DNA of 33,662 bases from NCBI GenBank assembly GCA_003669555.1, contig QWOS01000122.1:1-33662 (forward strand), given 5' to 3'. This DNA is from Planctomycetota bacterium (GTDB lineage: Bacteria > Planctomycetota > Planctomycetia > Gemmatales > Gemmataceae). The position numbers were made by a program, and so were the translations under genes. The notes beneath the pieces are model-generated. The model saw only the letters and a program-made list of their open reading frames with translations, was not told the origin of the DNA and ran no database searches. How positions within the stretch are numbered: position 1 is the first letter of the stretch; each line of letters begins with the position of its first letter. Of the stretch, positions 1 to 7,854 are shown in pieces.

Positions 1-499
1 CGTTTACGAAAGGGAAGGCCAAAAAAGACTATTTTTTAGCTAGAAAAATGCTGCCCGGGAATTGCTGCACATTGTGTTACCCGAATGGTCCGAAAAAGGT
101 CCTCCGGCCACTCTAAGGTCTGCGACAGAGTAACGCACTCGGTTTCTAATTTCTTTACACCCACCCAAATGAATACTTTCGGGCGAAACACCCAAAGCAA
201 GAGCCGAATGCGGTAGTCCCGCATGTCCGGATCTGGGAAGGGAGCCGGAAGGCCCTTCCCTACCGCGACCAGCCCAGCGCCTGGAACAGGCTATCGCGGC
301 TGCACAGACGCACCACATCCCCAGAGGGGCAGCGCGCCTGCACGGAAGGATCTGGACACTAACCAGTTGGGGATGCAATGCAATGGGTTTGCCACGGCGA
401 GCAAGTTCCCGTCGCCAGGAGAAAAATAGCCCTCTGTAAACTGTCGGCTCATGCAGTCGCGCGCACCGTCTGCCCACTACCATGGTGCGCCAAATCAGA

Positions 500-645
500 C
501 CGGGCGGAAGGGCTCTGGCGATCCCGGCCAGCTTCATGGAAACCTGCAAGAAGTTCGGCATCCATCCCTGACAGTACCTGAACCCCTCGACCGGTTGCCA
601 GCCTTCTCCAGCGAAGATCTCCACACCCTGCTCCCATCCTGCCAA
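500..645 (+). pseudogene. Decayed IS66-family transposase C-terminal fragment
   Basis: Translation in the frame through 503-571 gives GGRALAIPASFMETCKKF followed by GIHP and a TGA stop at 569-571, then QYL. Shifting to the frame of 577 gives EPLDRLPAFSSEDLHTLLPS. Joined, this reproduces the end of IS66-type transposases as I remember it: a stretch like (S)ETCKxxGIxPWxYLxDVLxRLP, then a short tail ending in a conserved LLP. The stop lies exactly where Trp or another aromatic residue is expected (TGG to TGA would be one change), and a frameshift follows near 580. The rest of the transposase and the terminal inverted repeats were not found, so this is a relic. The match rests on about 35 residues and could not be tested by a search. 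Confidence 0.5.
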
Positions 646-680
646 GTTCTTCCTCAATCAGCCTGATTGCCAAAACCGAC

Positions 681-719
681 TAAAAACAACGACCCCTGGG
701 TTTCCGCCCAGAGGTCGTT
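681..719 (-). terminator. Terminator-like hairpin (minus direction)
   Basis: The arms 688-700 and 707-719 pair over 13 positions with one mismatch around a 6-base loop. Read on the minus strand the stem is followed by GTTTTTAG. It could act as a second, distal terminator for the gene ending at 938, or be part of the old insertion. Confidence 0.4.
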
Positions 720-870
720 TGCGGGACAGCCCCCTTATGGGGACCACCTCGTGCCACACCCACCAGATGACGAATCCTTGCCGGGAACCAAACGGACCAA
801 CCGCTGACATCTGTGCACTTATAAACCATATCCTCATTCGCACTGACGACTTCCGACAAAACAGTCAATC

Positions 871-923
871 AAAAATTTGGCAAAAACCATTTTTCTCCAA
901 CGGTATAACCCTGAATTTGCCAA
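871..923 (-). terminator. Candidate terminator after the STN-domain gene
   Basis: An 8-bp perfect inverted repeat, TTGGCAAA at 877-884 and TTTGCCAA at 916-923, lies just past the stop codon at 938. On the minus strand it is followed by ATTTTTG. The loop is long (31 bases) and contains a smaller A/T-rich hairpin, so the call is tentative. Confidence 0.35.
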
Positions 924-937
924 CTATTGATCTTTAA

Positions 938-2242
938 TTATCGTAGGGTTGAACCAAGCATAAAATGAACTTCAGCGGTTTGCTTGACAATAAGGCTCAT
1001 GCTTAATGGTTCAAAAACGATACCTCCCTGCCCATTGGGAGCCCATGAATTTGGATCAACCTGTGATTTGATCGAATCAATTATACCCGCCAGGGTCTGC
1101 GAATATTGCATCTGTGCGGAATTGGCCATATTCCATTTGGTATAAGGATCAATATACGCATTATTCAAACCCGCAAGGCTTGTGCCGAAATTGGGCAACA
1201 AATCGCCAATATAGTATGACCTTGTCACCATGGTTTCCCGGGCAGCATCCTGGGTCGTAATCTGCACTTCTTCACTCTTGATTATATAAGACAGTCCGAG
1301 ATCCGCCAGAACTTTCTTCAGCACACTTCGGCTTGACCAATTGGATGCCCGGATAGTAACTGGAGATTCAAGATTGACCGCCGCCGTGTCAAGAGCTTGC
1401 CGATCTACGACCAAGGGCAATCCAAGCTGCTTTTCCATTTTTTCCAAAAAATACTTGAGCGGTTCGCCATCCAGGGTGATACTCATTGGATTGGACAGAC
1501 CAGTAAGTATGGATCGCTCCTTGGCAGTCATACGGGCGCCACTGGATCTGCGCTTCGATTTTTCAGCCCAGTCATCAGGAAAAACAATATCACCAATAAT
1601 AGGGATACCTGCTACCTCGACTTCCTTGAACGCTCCTATCATCGAATTTCCCATACGGCTACGCTGTGTGTTTGCTTCCCTGATCAGCCCGCTTGTTCCT
1701 GAAATTTTGCTGGCTGCATTGATTGCCAAATTGTCATGTTGCTGCTTTGCCAATTCGCCAAGCCTCTTGTCAGCATCAACTTGTCTTCCACTCCCGCGCA
1801 AGTTGTTCACCTCGCGAAGCTCCCGCGCTATCTTCTGCTGTTGAGCAAGGATATTGCTTTCTTGACCTGGAGTTGCAACCAGTGATTTCATCTTGAACCC
1901 GGAGGATAATTCAGCATCCTGAGTTATCCCGTTTTTTGAAACAAGGATTTTTTTCCCCAGCTGTTCCTTCAATACCAATTTGCGTTTTTCATTCAAGGTT
2001 GAATCGTTTTCAATCAACTTGCCTGCCATATCCAGGGCATTCATGGCCCGTTGTGGATCACGACGAAACCACTCATCAAATTCTCGCAAACGATCCCTGA
2101 ATAGTGATTCGGTTCTTTCATTTGCAACAATAATTTTTGCCTGAATCTCTTTAAAAGAGTCATCTTTTAGTGGATCTTGCCCGGTTCCAAGACTCGGGAC
2201 TAAAAAAACCGCAACAAAAAAAAATCTTCTGATTTTTCCCAC
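938..2242 (-). CDS. Exported protein with STN/secretin-N-like domain
   Basis: Predicted secreted or periplasmic protein of 434 residues. It begins with a short signal-like segment (KIRRFFFVAVFLVPSLGTG, residues 3-21). Residues about 30-200 are charged, probably helical. Residues about 252-330 (from SITLDGEPLKYFLEKM to VQITT) resemble the secretin/TonB short N-terminal (STN or DUF4974-like) domain. A segment with YYIGDLLPNFG, then VDPNSWAPNGQGGIVFEP and a closing SLIVKQTAEVH follows, as in planctomycete secretin-N-like proteins; the beta-barrel secretin part is absent. The start is a GTG at 2242 with GGAGG seven bases upstream; a nearby ATG is in another frame. The gene is clearly AT-richer than its neighbours. 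It lies last in a series of minus-strand envelope genes but has its own promoter-like sequence. Domain call moderately sure, function unknown. Confidence 0.75.
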   Translation of the reverse strand: MGKIRRFFFVAVFLVPSLGTGQDPLKDDSFKEIQAKIIVANERTESLFRDRLREFDEWFRRDPQRAMNALDMAGKLIENDSTLNEKRKLVLKEQLGKKILVSKNGITQDAELSSGFKMKSLVATPGQESNILAQQQKIARELREVNNLRGSGRQVDADKRLGELAKQQHDNLAINAASKISGTSGLIREANTQRSRMGNSMIGAFKEVEVAGIPIIGDIVFPDDWAEKSKRRSSGARMTAKERSILTGLSNPMSITLDGEPLKYFLEKMEKQLGLPLVVDRQALDTAAVNLESPVTIRASNWSSRSVLKKVLADLGLSYIIKSEEVQITTQDAARETMVTRSYYIGDLLPNFGTSLAGLNNAYIDPYTKWNMANSAQMQYSQTLAGIIDSIKSQVDPNSWAPNGQGGIVFEPLSMSLIVKQTAEVHFMLGSTLR

Positions 2243-2265
2243 AACTCATCCTCCATGAAGAGCGA

Positions 2266-2293
2266 TTTATACCTATAAATATGTATCTTGCAA
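2266..2293 (-). promoter_or_regulatory. Putative sigma70-type promoter
   Basis: On the minus strand TTGCAA (2293-2288) is followed after 16 bases by TATAAA (2271-2266). Transcription would start about 15-20 bases before the GTG codon at 2242, leaving a short leader that still contains the GGAGG ribosome binding site. The surrounding AT-richness makes chance matches more likely. Confidence 0.35.
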
Positions 2294-2664
2294 TTTCCTG
2301 TAATGGCTTCGGGAAGTACTTTTTTCGCTAATAAAATGAACAAACAATCGATAAATTCCAACTAACTGGACTTTTGTAAAACCATGTCAACAGGGTCTAC
2401 CTCCGCCAGGACCCGCTGCCTGGCGGGATCCTCGTTGGTCGGCCTCGACGGCCTGCCCAATACCTCTGCATCCCGTGTGACGCCGTTCGCAATGCTTTTA
2501 GCCATGGATCCCCCCCGAAATCATCAGCCACACGGCCCCACTTGGGTCTCGCGGGAGGTTGACACAGAGGGAACTTCCGGGCGGCAATCACTCCTGGGGA
2601 ATGCCAATACCAGACATCGGCCGGGTTCTGTGACGATTTCGATTGCCAGAAAGGCACCCATTCG
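2294..2664. other. Intergenic stretch with no supported gene
   Basis: About 370 bases between the STN-domain gene promoter and the end of TPR protein A. Open frames exist on both strands (for example 2384-2722 plus and 2657-2397 minus), but neither shows a domain, a good ribosome binding site or a sensible composition. The first 90 bases are AT-rich and the rest GC-rich. I see no clear terminator for TPR protein A. Confidence 0.5.
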
Positions 2665-3951
2665 TCAACGCGCCCGCTGGCGATGGATAGCGGACAGATT
2701 CAGGTCACCCTGGCTGGTGTAATAGTCTGCCAGGGCGGCATGGGTAAGTTTGTCATTAGGGGCTAATTCAAGGGCGCCCAGCAACCACCGGAGGCCCTCG
2801 CTTGTCTGACCGTTGCGGAGGCAAATCATGCCGGCTTCCCGCCTCGGGATGGGATCTTTGGAGCTGTTGACCACCTCTTTCAGGAGGATATCGAGCCGGG
2901 CAACATCTGCTTCGACCTGCTTGAACCGCTCCAGGTGGTACCTGGCCTCCTCGGTTTTTCCGGCCCGCTCCAGGCACAGCCCCATCTGGTAATGAATTTC
3001 GTGATCACCCGGGGAGAGTTCCACCGCCCGCCGCAGCAGGCGCTCGGCATCTTCCTGGCGGTTATCCGCCAGGGCAAATCGTGCCGCCTCCAGGAGAGCC
3101 GAACTGTTGTCAGAGAATTTCTCCTCCAGCTCCTGAACCAGGGATCGGGCCTCTTCGGCCTGGCCCATCTGCTCACGGCAGCGTGTCAGACCCAGCAGCG
3201 GGCGCAGATCGTCAGGATACTTCTGATGCATTTCACCGTAGAGTTGAGCCGATTCGTCGAATTGTTGTTCCCGGTAGAGCAGGCCAGCCAATAAAACCTT
3301 CGCATTGCGGTTATCCGGGAAATCCGCCAAAAGTTCCCGACAGCCGGCCGTGGCACGGTCCCGCTTCCTCAGGACATCATCCATCTGGGCCCGGATCAAC
3401 CGGCCTACCGGATTGACAGGATACCGGCTGAGAAGCTGGTTGATCCAGAAGACCCCGCGGTCGAAGTGGTAAATCTGAACCGAACCGACCGCCAAAGCCT
3501 CCAGTATCTGCTCCGCAGCGGGGTGGCCTGCATCGACTTTCGCCATCAGATCGTAGACATACGCCTCCAGATTACCGGACTGTGTCTCCTGCAGGGCGGC
3601 TTCCAGTCGGGCCTCGGGGATTGAACCAACCAGGGACCGGTAAAGGCGCAGATGGCTACGGGCTTCGCCCAGGTCACCTTCCCGGCGGGCTGCCTGCGCG
3701 GCAAGAAGCCAGACCAATGGGTTTCCGGGTTCGAGGTAACCCGCCAGCCGGCTTTGCTGGCGAGCCGTTGCGAAGTCGTACCGCTCCAGCGACTCCACCG
3801 CCCGGTGGTAGGCAAAATATCCCCTGGCATATTGCACAGCCTGCCAGACCCCCACCCCGACCAACAGCAGCAGCAGCACGCTTGAAAAGGCTCTGGGCCC
3901 TGTCCGGAAACAGGCGCCAGCCAGACGGCAAATCCGGTCGACGACAATCAT
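2665..3951 (-). CDS. Membrane-anchored TPR protein A
   Basis: A 428-residue protein with a cytoplasmic basic N-terminus, one membrane segment at about residues 22-40 (FSSVLLLLLVGVGVWQAV), and tetratricopeptide-type helical repeats over the rest. Repeat hallmarks such as NPLVWLLAAQAARREGDL, YPDDLRPLLGLTRCREQMG and SPGDHEIHYQMGLCLERAGK are visible. TPR arrays are protein-interaction scaffolds; no partner can be named from sequence. The C-terminal section (after VEADVARLDILLKEVV) matches the same part of the two other TPR proteins in this window, so the three are paralogues. The ATG is one base downstream of the stop of TPR protein B (TGA-C-ATG), so translation is probably coupled. The membrane topology suggests the repeats face the periplasm or paryphoplasm. 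Confidence 0.85.
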   Translation of the reverse strand: MIVVDRICRLAGACFRTGPRAFSSVLLLLLVGVGVWQAVQYARGYFAYHRAVESLERYDFATARQQSRLAGYLEPGNPLVWLLAAQAARREGDLGEARSHLRLYRSLVGSIPEARLEAALQETQSGNLEAYVYDLMAKVDAGHPAAEQILEALAVGSVQIYHFDRGVFWINQLLSRYPVNPVGRLIRAQMDDVLRKRDRATAGCRELLADFPDNRNAKVLLAGLLYREQQFDESAQLYGEMHQKYPDDLRPLLGLTRCREQMGQAEEARSLVQELEEKFSDNSSALLEAARFALADNRQEDAERLLRRAVELSPGDHEIHYQMGLCLERAGKTEEARYHLERFKQVEADVARLDILLKEVVNSSKDPIPRREAGMICLRNGQTSEGLRWLLGALELAPNDKLTHAALADYYTSQGDLNLSAIHRQRAR

Positions 3952-3952
3952 G

Positions 3953-5254
3953 TCAGGGCTTTTCCGAAAGTTTCAGATGGACCTCAGCCAAATCGAGCTG
4001 ATCAGACTCCCGGTAGTGCCTGGCCAGGGCCGCATGGATTGGTCGATGATCCCCAGGACGGCGAAGACCGTCTTGCAGCAGGTTCAACCCCTGCTGGGTA
4101 CGCCCGATACGGAGGGCTATCACGCCAGCTTCGCAGCACGGACCAGCGTCCGCGAGCCTGGGCCCAATTTGGCGCAGCAATTCCGTCAGTTGGCGGAGAT
4201 CTTTCTGCAATGCCTCCAAACGGCCGGCTAGCAGATCGGCTTCCTCGTTCTTGTTCTCGGACCGGAGGCACCGGATGAGCAGGTAAAGCGTTTCGGCATC
4301 GCTCGGCTCGGCCGTGAAAGCCCGGCGCAACCATTTTTCGGCACCTGCCGGGTCGCCGCCCTCCATCGCCACCCGGCCACGCAAGGCCATGGCCAGATTG
4401 GAGGACGGATGCAAATGCAGCACGCGGTCAATCGAAGGCAGGGCCTCCTCAAACTGGCCCCCATCAATCCGGCACTGTGCCAGCCCCAGCAAGGCGTCAG
4501 CATTATCAGGGTGCCGCGCGAGAACCCACTCGTAGTGCGGCAATGCGCCGGCCGGATTGCGCTGCCTGACGAGAATGCGGGCATAAGACAGATGGGAGTC
4601 CCGATCGTCGGGATCCAGTTCGAGCGCATGGAGGTAAAACTCGGCAGCCTGGTCTACCTGGACCATTCGCTCGCAAACAAAGCCACCCCATAGCCACGCC
4701 TGCGGGGCATCCGGCTCCACCGCCCGCCACAACTCACAAGCCTGGCGGGCATCCGCCCATTTTTCGATCAGAATGTAGCCTCGCGCCAAAGCCTCCAGAA
4801 CAAACCGGACATCCGGGTGCTCAGGCCCCACCGAGGCCCGTAAACGCTGGTCCACTCCAACTATCAATCCTTGCTGGACCAGCAGCAGATCCCGCTCCAG
4901 GCGGATATCCGCGCTGGCCCCGCCCAAGTCTTCAAATCGGGCCAGAAAACGCTTGGCTTCCGGGAAATTCCCCTGCCGCCGGGCAATACGCGACGCCTGA
5001 AACCAGGCAGCAGCATCGTCAGGTCGCAGGGTCAGATAGTGTTTGAGAGCGACAGCTGCCGGGGTAAGATCGTGGCCAGCCAACGAATCCTGGACACCTT
5101 TCCAGGCGCTTTCCACCCGGATCCGCCCCCATTCCCTGACTCCGAAAATAACCGCAAACACAACGCCGATTAAAAATACAAACACAACCAGCCATCGTTG
5201 GTACCTCCAACGATGGCCGCGAAAAAAACCAGGCGGTCGGGTTAGATCGCCCAT
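3953..5254 (-). CDS. Membrane-anchored TPR protein B
   Basis: A 433-residue paralogue of TPR protein A. Residues about 20-45 (WLVVFVFLIGVVFAVIFGV) form a membrane anchor after an Arg-rich N-terminus. At least seven TPR-like helical hairpins follow, for example LRPDDAAAWFQASRIARRQG, LDPDDRDSHLSYARILVRQR and EPSDAETLYLLIRCLRSENK. The C-terminus (EALQKDLRQLTELLRQIG, then CCEAGVIALRIGRTQQGL) carries the module common to the three paralogues. A TTG at 5260 would add two residues, but the ATG at 5254 is the more likely start, with GGAT about eight bases upstream. It overlaps nothing and is separated by one base from TPR A. The DNA encoding the beginning of the anchor contains a perfect 11-bp inverted repeat. 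Confidence 0.85.
   Translation of the reverse strand: MGDLTRPPGFFRGHRWRYQRWLVVFVFLIGVVFAVIFGVREWGRIRVESAWKGVQDSLAGHDLTPAAVALKHYLTLRPDDAAAWFQASRIARRQGNFPEAKRFLARFEDLGGASADIRLERDLLLVQQGLIVGVDQRLRASVGPEHPDVRFVLEALARGYILIEKWADARQACELWRAVEPDAPQAWLWGGFVCERMVQVDQAAEFYLHALELDPDDRDSHLSYARILVRQRNPAGALPHYEWVLARHPDNADALLGLAQCRIDGGQFEEALPSIDRVLHLHPSSNLAMALRGRVAMEGGDPAGAEKWLRRAFTAEPSDAETLYLLIRCLRSENKNEEADLLAGRLEALQKDLRQLTELLRQIGPRLADAGPCCEAGVIALRIGRTQQGLNLLQDGLRRPGDHRPIHAALARHYRESDQLDLAEVHLKLSEKP
5191..5217. repeat. Perfect 11-bp inverted repeat inside TPR gene B
   Basis: GCCATCGTTGG (5191-5201) and CCAACGATGGC (5207-5217) are perfect reverse complements separated by five bases. The repeat lies about 40-60 bases after the start codon of TPR protein B, where an mRNA hairpin could slow early translation. 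It may also simply reflect the repeated Arg-Trp codons there. Confidence 0.5.
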
Positions 5255-5327
5255 CAACAAGGATCCATCAGGGAGTGGAAAATGGCCCGGTCACGGCGAT
5301 TGGTGCGGGGCCGCTTCCAGCTTTCCG

Positions 5328-5863
5328 TCACAGCTCAATATCATAAGTCTGTTCGCCCTTGATGACTGTGAATTTCAGGCCTGATGTTTCGGGCTTGGCA
5401 TACTTGTCATCGATGGGGACGATAATTTTTGGAATGCTGGGAGCTGACGGCAAGGGAGGCGAGTCAGGAACAACCTCCGTACCAGGCATTTTGGGCCCTT
5501 CAGGCATTTTGGGGCCGGACCCCTTACCGGAAAGCCGGGCCCGCACACCAGGGTCAGTTGGCAACTTGTTGACAACCACGGTGACGGTACATTCACCCAG
5601 TGGTGCATCTACCATGTTGTATTCACCATCCACCGAGATGGTGGACGAGGTAGAAATACCGTCCTTGTTGACAAACATGACATTACCGGTGGTGAGCAAT
5701 TTGCCCCCCGTCTTGACTTTACCCCTGACAATACCTCGGGATTTCCAATCCAAACCCCCGCATCCGCTGGTGAAAGAAGTGGACTGCAGAGTAGCAAACC
5801 CATGGCCCAGAATCGGTAATTTGCGGGGCTGAAAACCTGGTTGATCATCACGACATTCTCCAT
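5328..5863 (-). pseudogene. Frameshifted copy 1 of the regulatory-like lipoprotein
   Basis: A close paralogue of the intact lipoprotein gene at 6152-6676. The signal peptide is encoded in one frame from the ATG at 5863 or 5848 (MINQVFSPANYRFWAMGLLL, then CSPLL). The lipobox Cys and mature domain (SGCGGLDWKSRG to the end, TYDIEL) are in another frame. Comparison with the intact copy places a single-base deletion in the run at about 5774-5780: ACTTCTTTCACC here against CCTGCTATTCGCC there. The mature part is otherwise open to its stop at 5328, so decay is recent, or the base is a sequencing error; in the latter case it would be a functional lipoprotein. The same leader and upstream hairpin as copy 2 are present. 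Confidence 0.75.
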
Positions 5864-5931
5864 TACCAGACCACACCAAGGCTTGCCGGCGCCCGGTCGC
5901 AGTCTGAGACATGATTTCGAATCGGCTCATA

Positions 5932-5961
5932 TAAAAATGAGGCGGCCCCTTGTGGGTCGCC
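5932..5961 (-). terminator. Terminator-like hairpin before lipoprotein copy 1
   Basis: The arms 5941-5948 and 5954-5961 pair around a 5-base loop, with one G-T/A-C position. The minus strand continues into CATTTTTAT. It is the diverged counterpart of the strong terminator at 6745-6777 and appears to have been duplicated together with the lipoprotein gene. It would end transcripts reading through copy 2. Confidence 0.5.
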
Positions 5962-6151
5962 CCAGAGCGAGAGGGACATTGTAACCGGCAACCAACAGCG
6001 AAGCCAGAAAGTAGCGAAAAACAGTCCCATCCAGCTTTTACGATACGCAGTGCCTGCGACTGGAAAAAACAGGCAGGCAGGCTTCCCGCCGGGCCATCTA
6101 CGGCTTGGAAGACCGCCCCCCACAGGGAGTGGGGCTGCCTCCAGCCATCGG

Positions 6152-6676
6152 TCACAACTCGATATTATAAGTCTGCTCACCCTTGATAACGGTGAATTTC
6201 AAACCCGATGTTTCTGGTTTGGCAAACTTTTCATCGATGGGAACAATCGTCTTGGGCATACTGGCCGCAGACATGCCTGCGGGTGCCTCCGCCCCCGGCA
6301 TCCTGGGACCATCCGGCATTTTGGGGCCAGCCCCCTTGCCGGAAAGACGGCCCTTCACGTTGGGGTCCATTGGCAACTTGTTGACAACCACGGTGACGGT
6401 GCAGTCGCCCAGGGGGGCGTCGGTCATAGTGTAATCACCATCGGCCGAAATACTGGAGGAGGCGGAAATCCCCTCCTTGTTGACGAACATGACATTGCCA
6501 CTGGTGAGCGACTTGCCACCTGTCTTGACTTTACCCTTCACAATACCACGGGCCTTGTAATCCACCCCACCACATCCGGTGGCGAATAGCAGGGGACTGC
6601 AAAGCAGCAACCCCATGGCACAGAATCGGTAGCTTGCGGGGCTGAAAATCTGGCTGATCATCACGGCATTCTCCAT
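6152..6676 (-). CDS. Carboxypeptidase-regulatory-like lipoprotein (copy 2, intact)
   Basis: A small predicted lipoprotein (174 residues from the ATG at 6676, 169 from the ATG at 6661). The N-terminus is a type II signal peptide (AMGLLLCSPLLFATG followed by Cys-Gly-Gly). The mature part starts VDYKARGIVKGKVKTGGK and runs through SGNVMFVNKEGISASSSI, DGDYTMTDAPLGDCTVTVVV and a Gly/Pro/Met-rich linker to a closing beta segment (SGLKFTVIKGEQTYNIEL). The pattern G-x-V, G-x-V-x-F, DG-x-Y, G-x-(Y/C)-x-V fits the transthyretin-like fold of carboxypeptidase regulatory domains, common in planctomycetes next to DUF1559 genes. The start at 6661 has GGAG nine bases upstream. The one at 6676 follows directly on a 15-bp inverted repeat. 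Probably an envelope-anchored partner of the DUF1559 protein; the role is not known. Confidence 0.8.
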   Translation of the reverse strand: MENAVMISQIFSPASYRFCAMGLLLCSPLLFATGCGGVDYKARGIVKGKVKTGGKSLTSGNVMFVNKEGISASSSISADGDYTMTDAPLGDCTVTVVVNKLPMDPNVKGRLSGKGAGPKMPDGPRMPGAEAPAGMSAASMPKTIVPIDEKFAKPETSGLKFTVIKGEQTYNIEL

Positions 6677-6678
6677 TA

Positions 6679-6719
6679 CCTGACAGGCACCAGCGCTGGT
6701 AGCCCTGGTGCCTGTCAGG
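6679..6719 (-). promoter_or_regulatory. Perfect 15-bp inverted repeat in the leader of copy 2
   Basis: CCTGACAGGCACCAG (6679-6693) and CTGGTGCCTGTCAGG (6705-6719) are perfect reverse complements around an 11-base loop. The repeat ends two bases before the ATG at 6676. In the mRNA it would form a very stable hairpin that buries the only purine-rich bases near that ATG, while leaving the GGAG before the second ATG (6661) free. It could also be a protein-binding operator. Copy 1 has a much eroded version at about 5866-5905. Confidence 0.6.
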
Positions 6720-6744
6720 CACTTGATTTCCAATCGGTTCTTAG

Positions 6745-6777
6745 AAAAAAAAGGGGCGACCCACCATGGGTCGCCCC
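6745..6777 (-). terminator. Strong intrinsic terminator after the DUF1559 gene
   Basis: GGGGCGACCCA (6753-6763) and TGGGTCGCCCC (6767-6777) form a perfect 11-bp stem with a three-base loop. On the minus strand it is followed by eight T residues (6752-6745). It lies 44 bases after the stop codon of the DUF1559 gene and before the lipoprotein copy 2, so the lipoprotein must depend on read-through or its own promoter. Confidence 0.85.
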
Positions 6778-6821
6778 AGAACGAGCGGGACAGTCCAACC
6801 GGCAACAACTTGGGCTACCAG

Positions 6822-7727
6822 TTAGTCCAGATTATTCGGAATACCATCATTGGGATATATGGCACGTTCCCAAGTGACCGGATTGATGGATGATGCCACA
6901 TTGCGAACGCTACCGTCCATCAGCAAGATATTGATGCCACCTGCGTGGATCTGCTGCGGTAGATTCGGGTTGCATTGGTCCAGAGTGGGCATAACCTGAA
7001 ACTTCGAGTTCGCACCACGGGCAGTCCAGTCATTGAACATGGCGTGCCAATCAGGAGTTACCGTCTCGTGAGCCCACAGGGTTCCCGTATTTTTACAGCG
7101 GGCATAGGCCTCGGTGACCCCAATTACATTGCTGGTTCCATCCTTGTAGCCACTCAACGTCGCCTGATACGAATTGGCACCCGAATCCCAGGCCCCCATC
7201 CAGCCGCCATCGTTAGGATTGTGGAAAGCATCATGGTTGGCAACATAGTTGGCAACAACCCAGCCATTCGTCCAGGTCTCAGCCGGCATATTGTTACCGT
7301 CGGAAGGACAGAGGTAGGTTTTGATCACTTTGCTACCCAATGCTTTTGCAGCAGTAGCGCCATCATCAATTGACGGATTACGGGGGCTGGGGAAAGCAGA
7401 AAGCTTGTAGATGTTGTCCTGCTCAATGTATGGCAAGAGATAAATCCAGAGATTACCCTTCTCGGCCTGCTCACCCGTGGTGGTGAGACCAGGCCGGGGA
7501 TTGTAGCGGCTCATGGGGGGTAACTTACTGAAGCTTGAATGGTAGTTGTGCATGCCAAGGCCAATCTGCTTGATGTTGTTGCTGCAAGTCATCCGGTTGG
7601 CGGCTTCGCGTACCTTTTGAACCGCAGGAACCAGAAGACCAACCAGGACAGCGATGATGGCAATCACCACCAGCAACTCGATCAGTGTGAAGCCGTACGA
7701 GCGCATGCTCCTACGAATTTTGGACAT
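6822..7727 (-). CDS. DUF1559 protein with prepilin-type N-terminus
   Basis: A 301-residue member of the DUF1559 family, which is greatly expanded in planctomycetes. Residues 12-34 (GFTLIELLVVIAIIAVLVGL and onward) are a type III/IV prepilin signal with cleavage expected after Gly12 and Glu at mature position 5 (residue 17). The following VPAVQKVREAANRMTCSNN is the family hallmark. The C-terminal part has ILLMDGSVRNVASSI, matching the conserved DGSV segment. It should be processed by a prepilin peptidase and displayed in the inner membrane or in a pseudopilus; the family function is not established. The ATG at 7727 has an excellent ribosome binding site, GAGGTGAT. The gene has its own promoter (7826-7854) and terminator (6745-6777), so it is probably a strongly expressed single-gene unit. 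It is followed by lipoprotein copy 2, a pairing I recall as frequent in planctomycetes. Confidence 0.92.
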   Translation of the reverse strand: MSKIRRSMRSYGFTLIELLVVIAIIAVLVGLLVPAVQKVREAANRMTCSNNIKQIGLGMHNYHSSFSKLPPMSRYNPRPGLTTTGEQAEKGNLWIYLLPYIEQDNIYKLSAFPSPRNPSIDDGATAAKALGSKVIKTYLCPSDGNNMPAETWTNGWVVANYVANHDAFHNPNDGGWMGAWDSGANSYQATLSGYKDGTSNVIGVTEAYARCKNTGTLWAHETVTPDWHAMFNDWTARGANSKFQVMPTLDQCNPNLPQQIHAGGINILLMDGSVRNVASSINPVTWERAIYPNDGIPNNLD

Positions 7728-7825
7728 GGATCACCTCGAAGAGGAAGAAAAAGGAGAGTACCTGAAAACTTCAGGCGCAGATTGCGAGCCATGAATCACT
7801 ATTCACATTCACGCAACCTTCTCCT

Positions 7826-7854
7826 CTTATAGACTTGACAACCCGCCAAATCAA
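7826..7854 (-). promoter_or_regulatory. Sigma70-type promoter of the DUF1559 gene
   Basis: On the minus strand TTGATT (7854-7849) and TATAAG (7831-7826) are separated by exactly 17 bases. Transcription would start near 7819, giving a leader of about 90 bases before the ATG at 7727. The region upstream (7855-7990) is AT-rich, as expected for an UP-element-like context. Confidence 0.55.

Larger units (their letters stand above)
1..937. other. Intergenic region without an intact gene
   Basis: No reading frame here has the look of a functional protein. Several open frames exist on both strands, the longest on the minus strand from 657 to 40, but they lack recognisable domains, a convincing ribosome binding site and any protein-like motif pattern. 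The stretch contains a decayed transposase fragment at about 500-645 and two hairpins followed by T-tracts in the minus direction, both listed separately. It is probably the scar of an old insertion plus the downstream region of the gene that ends at 938. Confidence 0.6.

Noticed and set aside
40..657. 205-codon open frame on the minus strand
   Set aside because: Composition and residue pattern do not look like a folded protein, no ribosome binding site stands out, and the opposite strand carries a better explanation (transposase relic).
2384..2722. 112-codon open frame on the plus strand
   Set aside because: No ribosome binding site or domain, and it runs into the end of TPR gene A on the other strand.
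5328..6155. 275-codon frame for lipoprotein copy 1 with a long N-terminal extension
   Set aside because: The first 110 or so residues come from intergenic sequence; comparison with copy 2 shows the true N-terminus is in another frame, so the long frame is an artefact of a frameshift.
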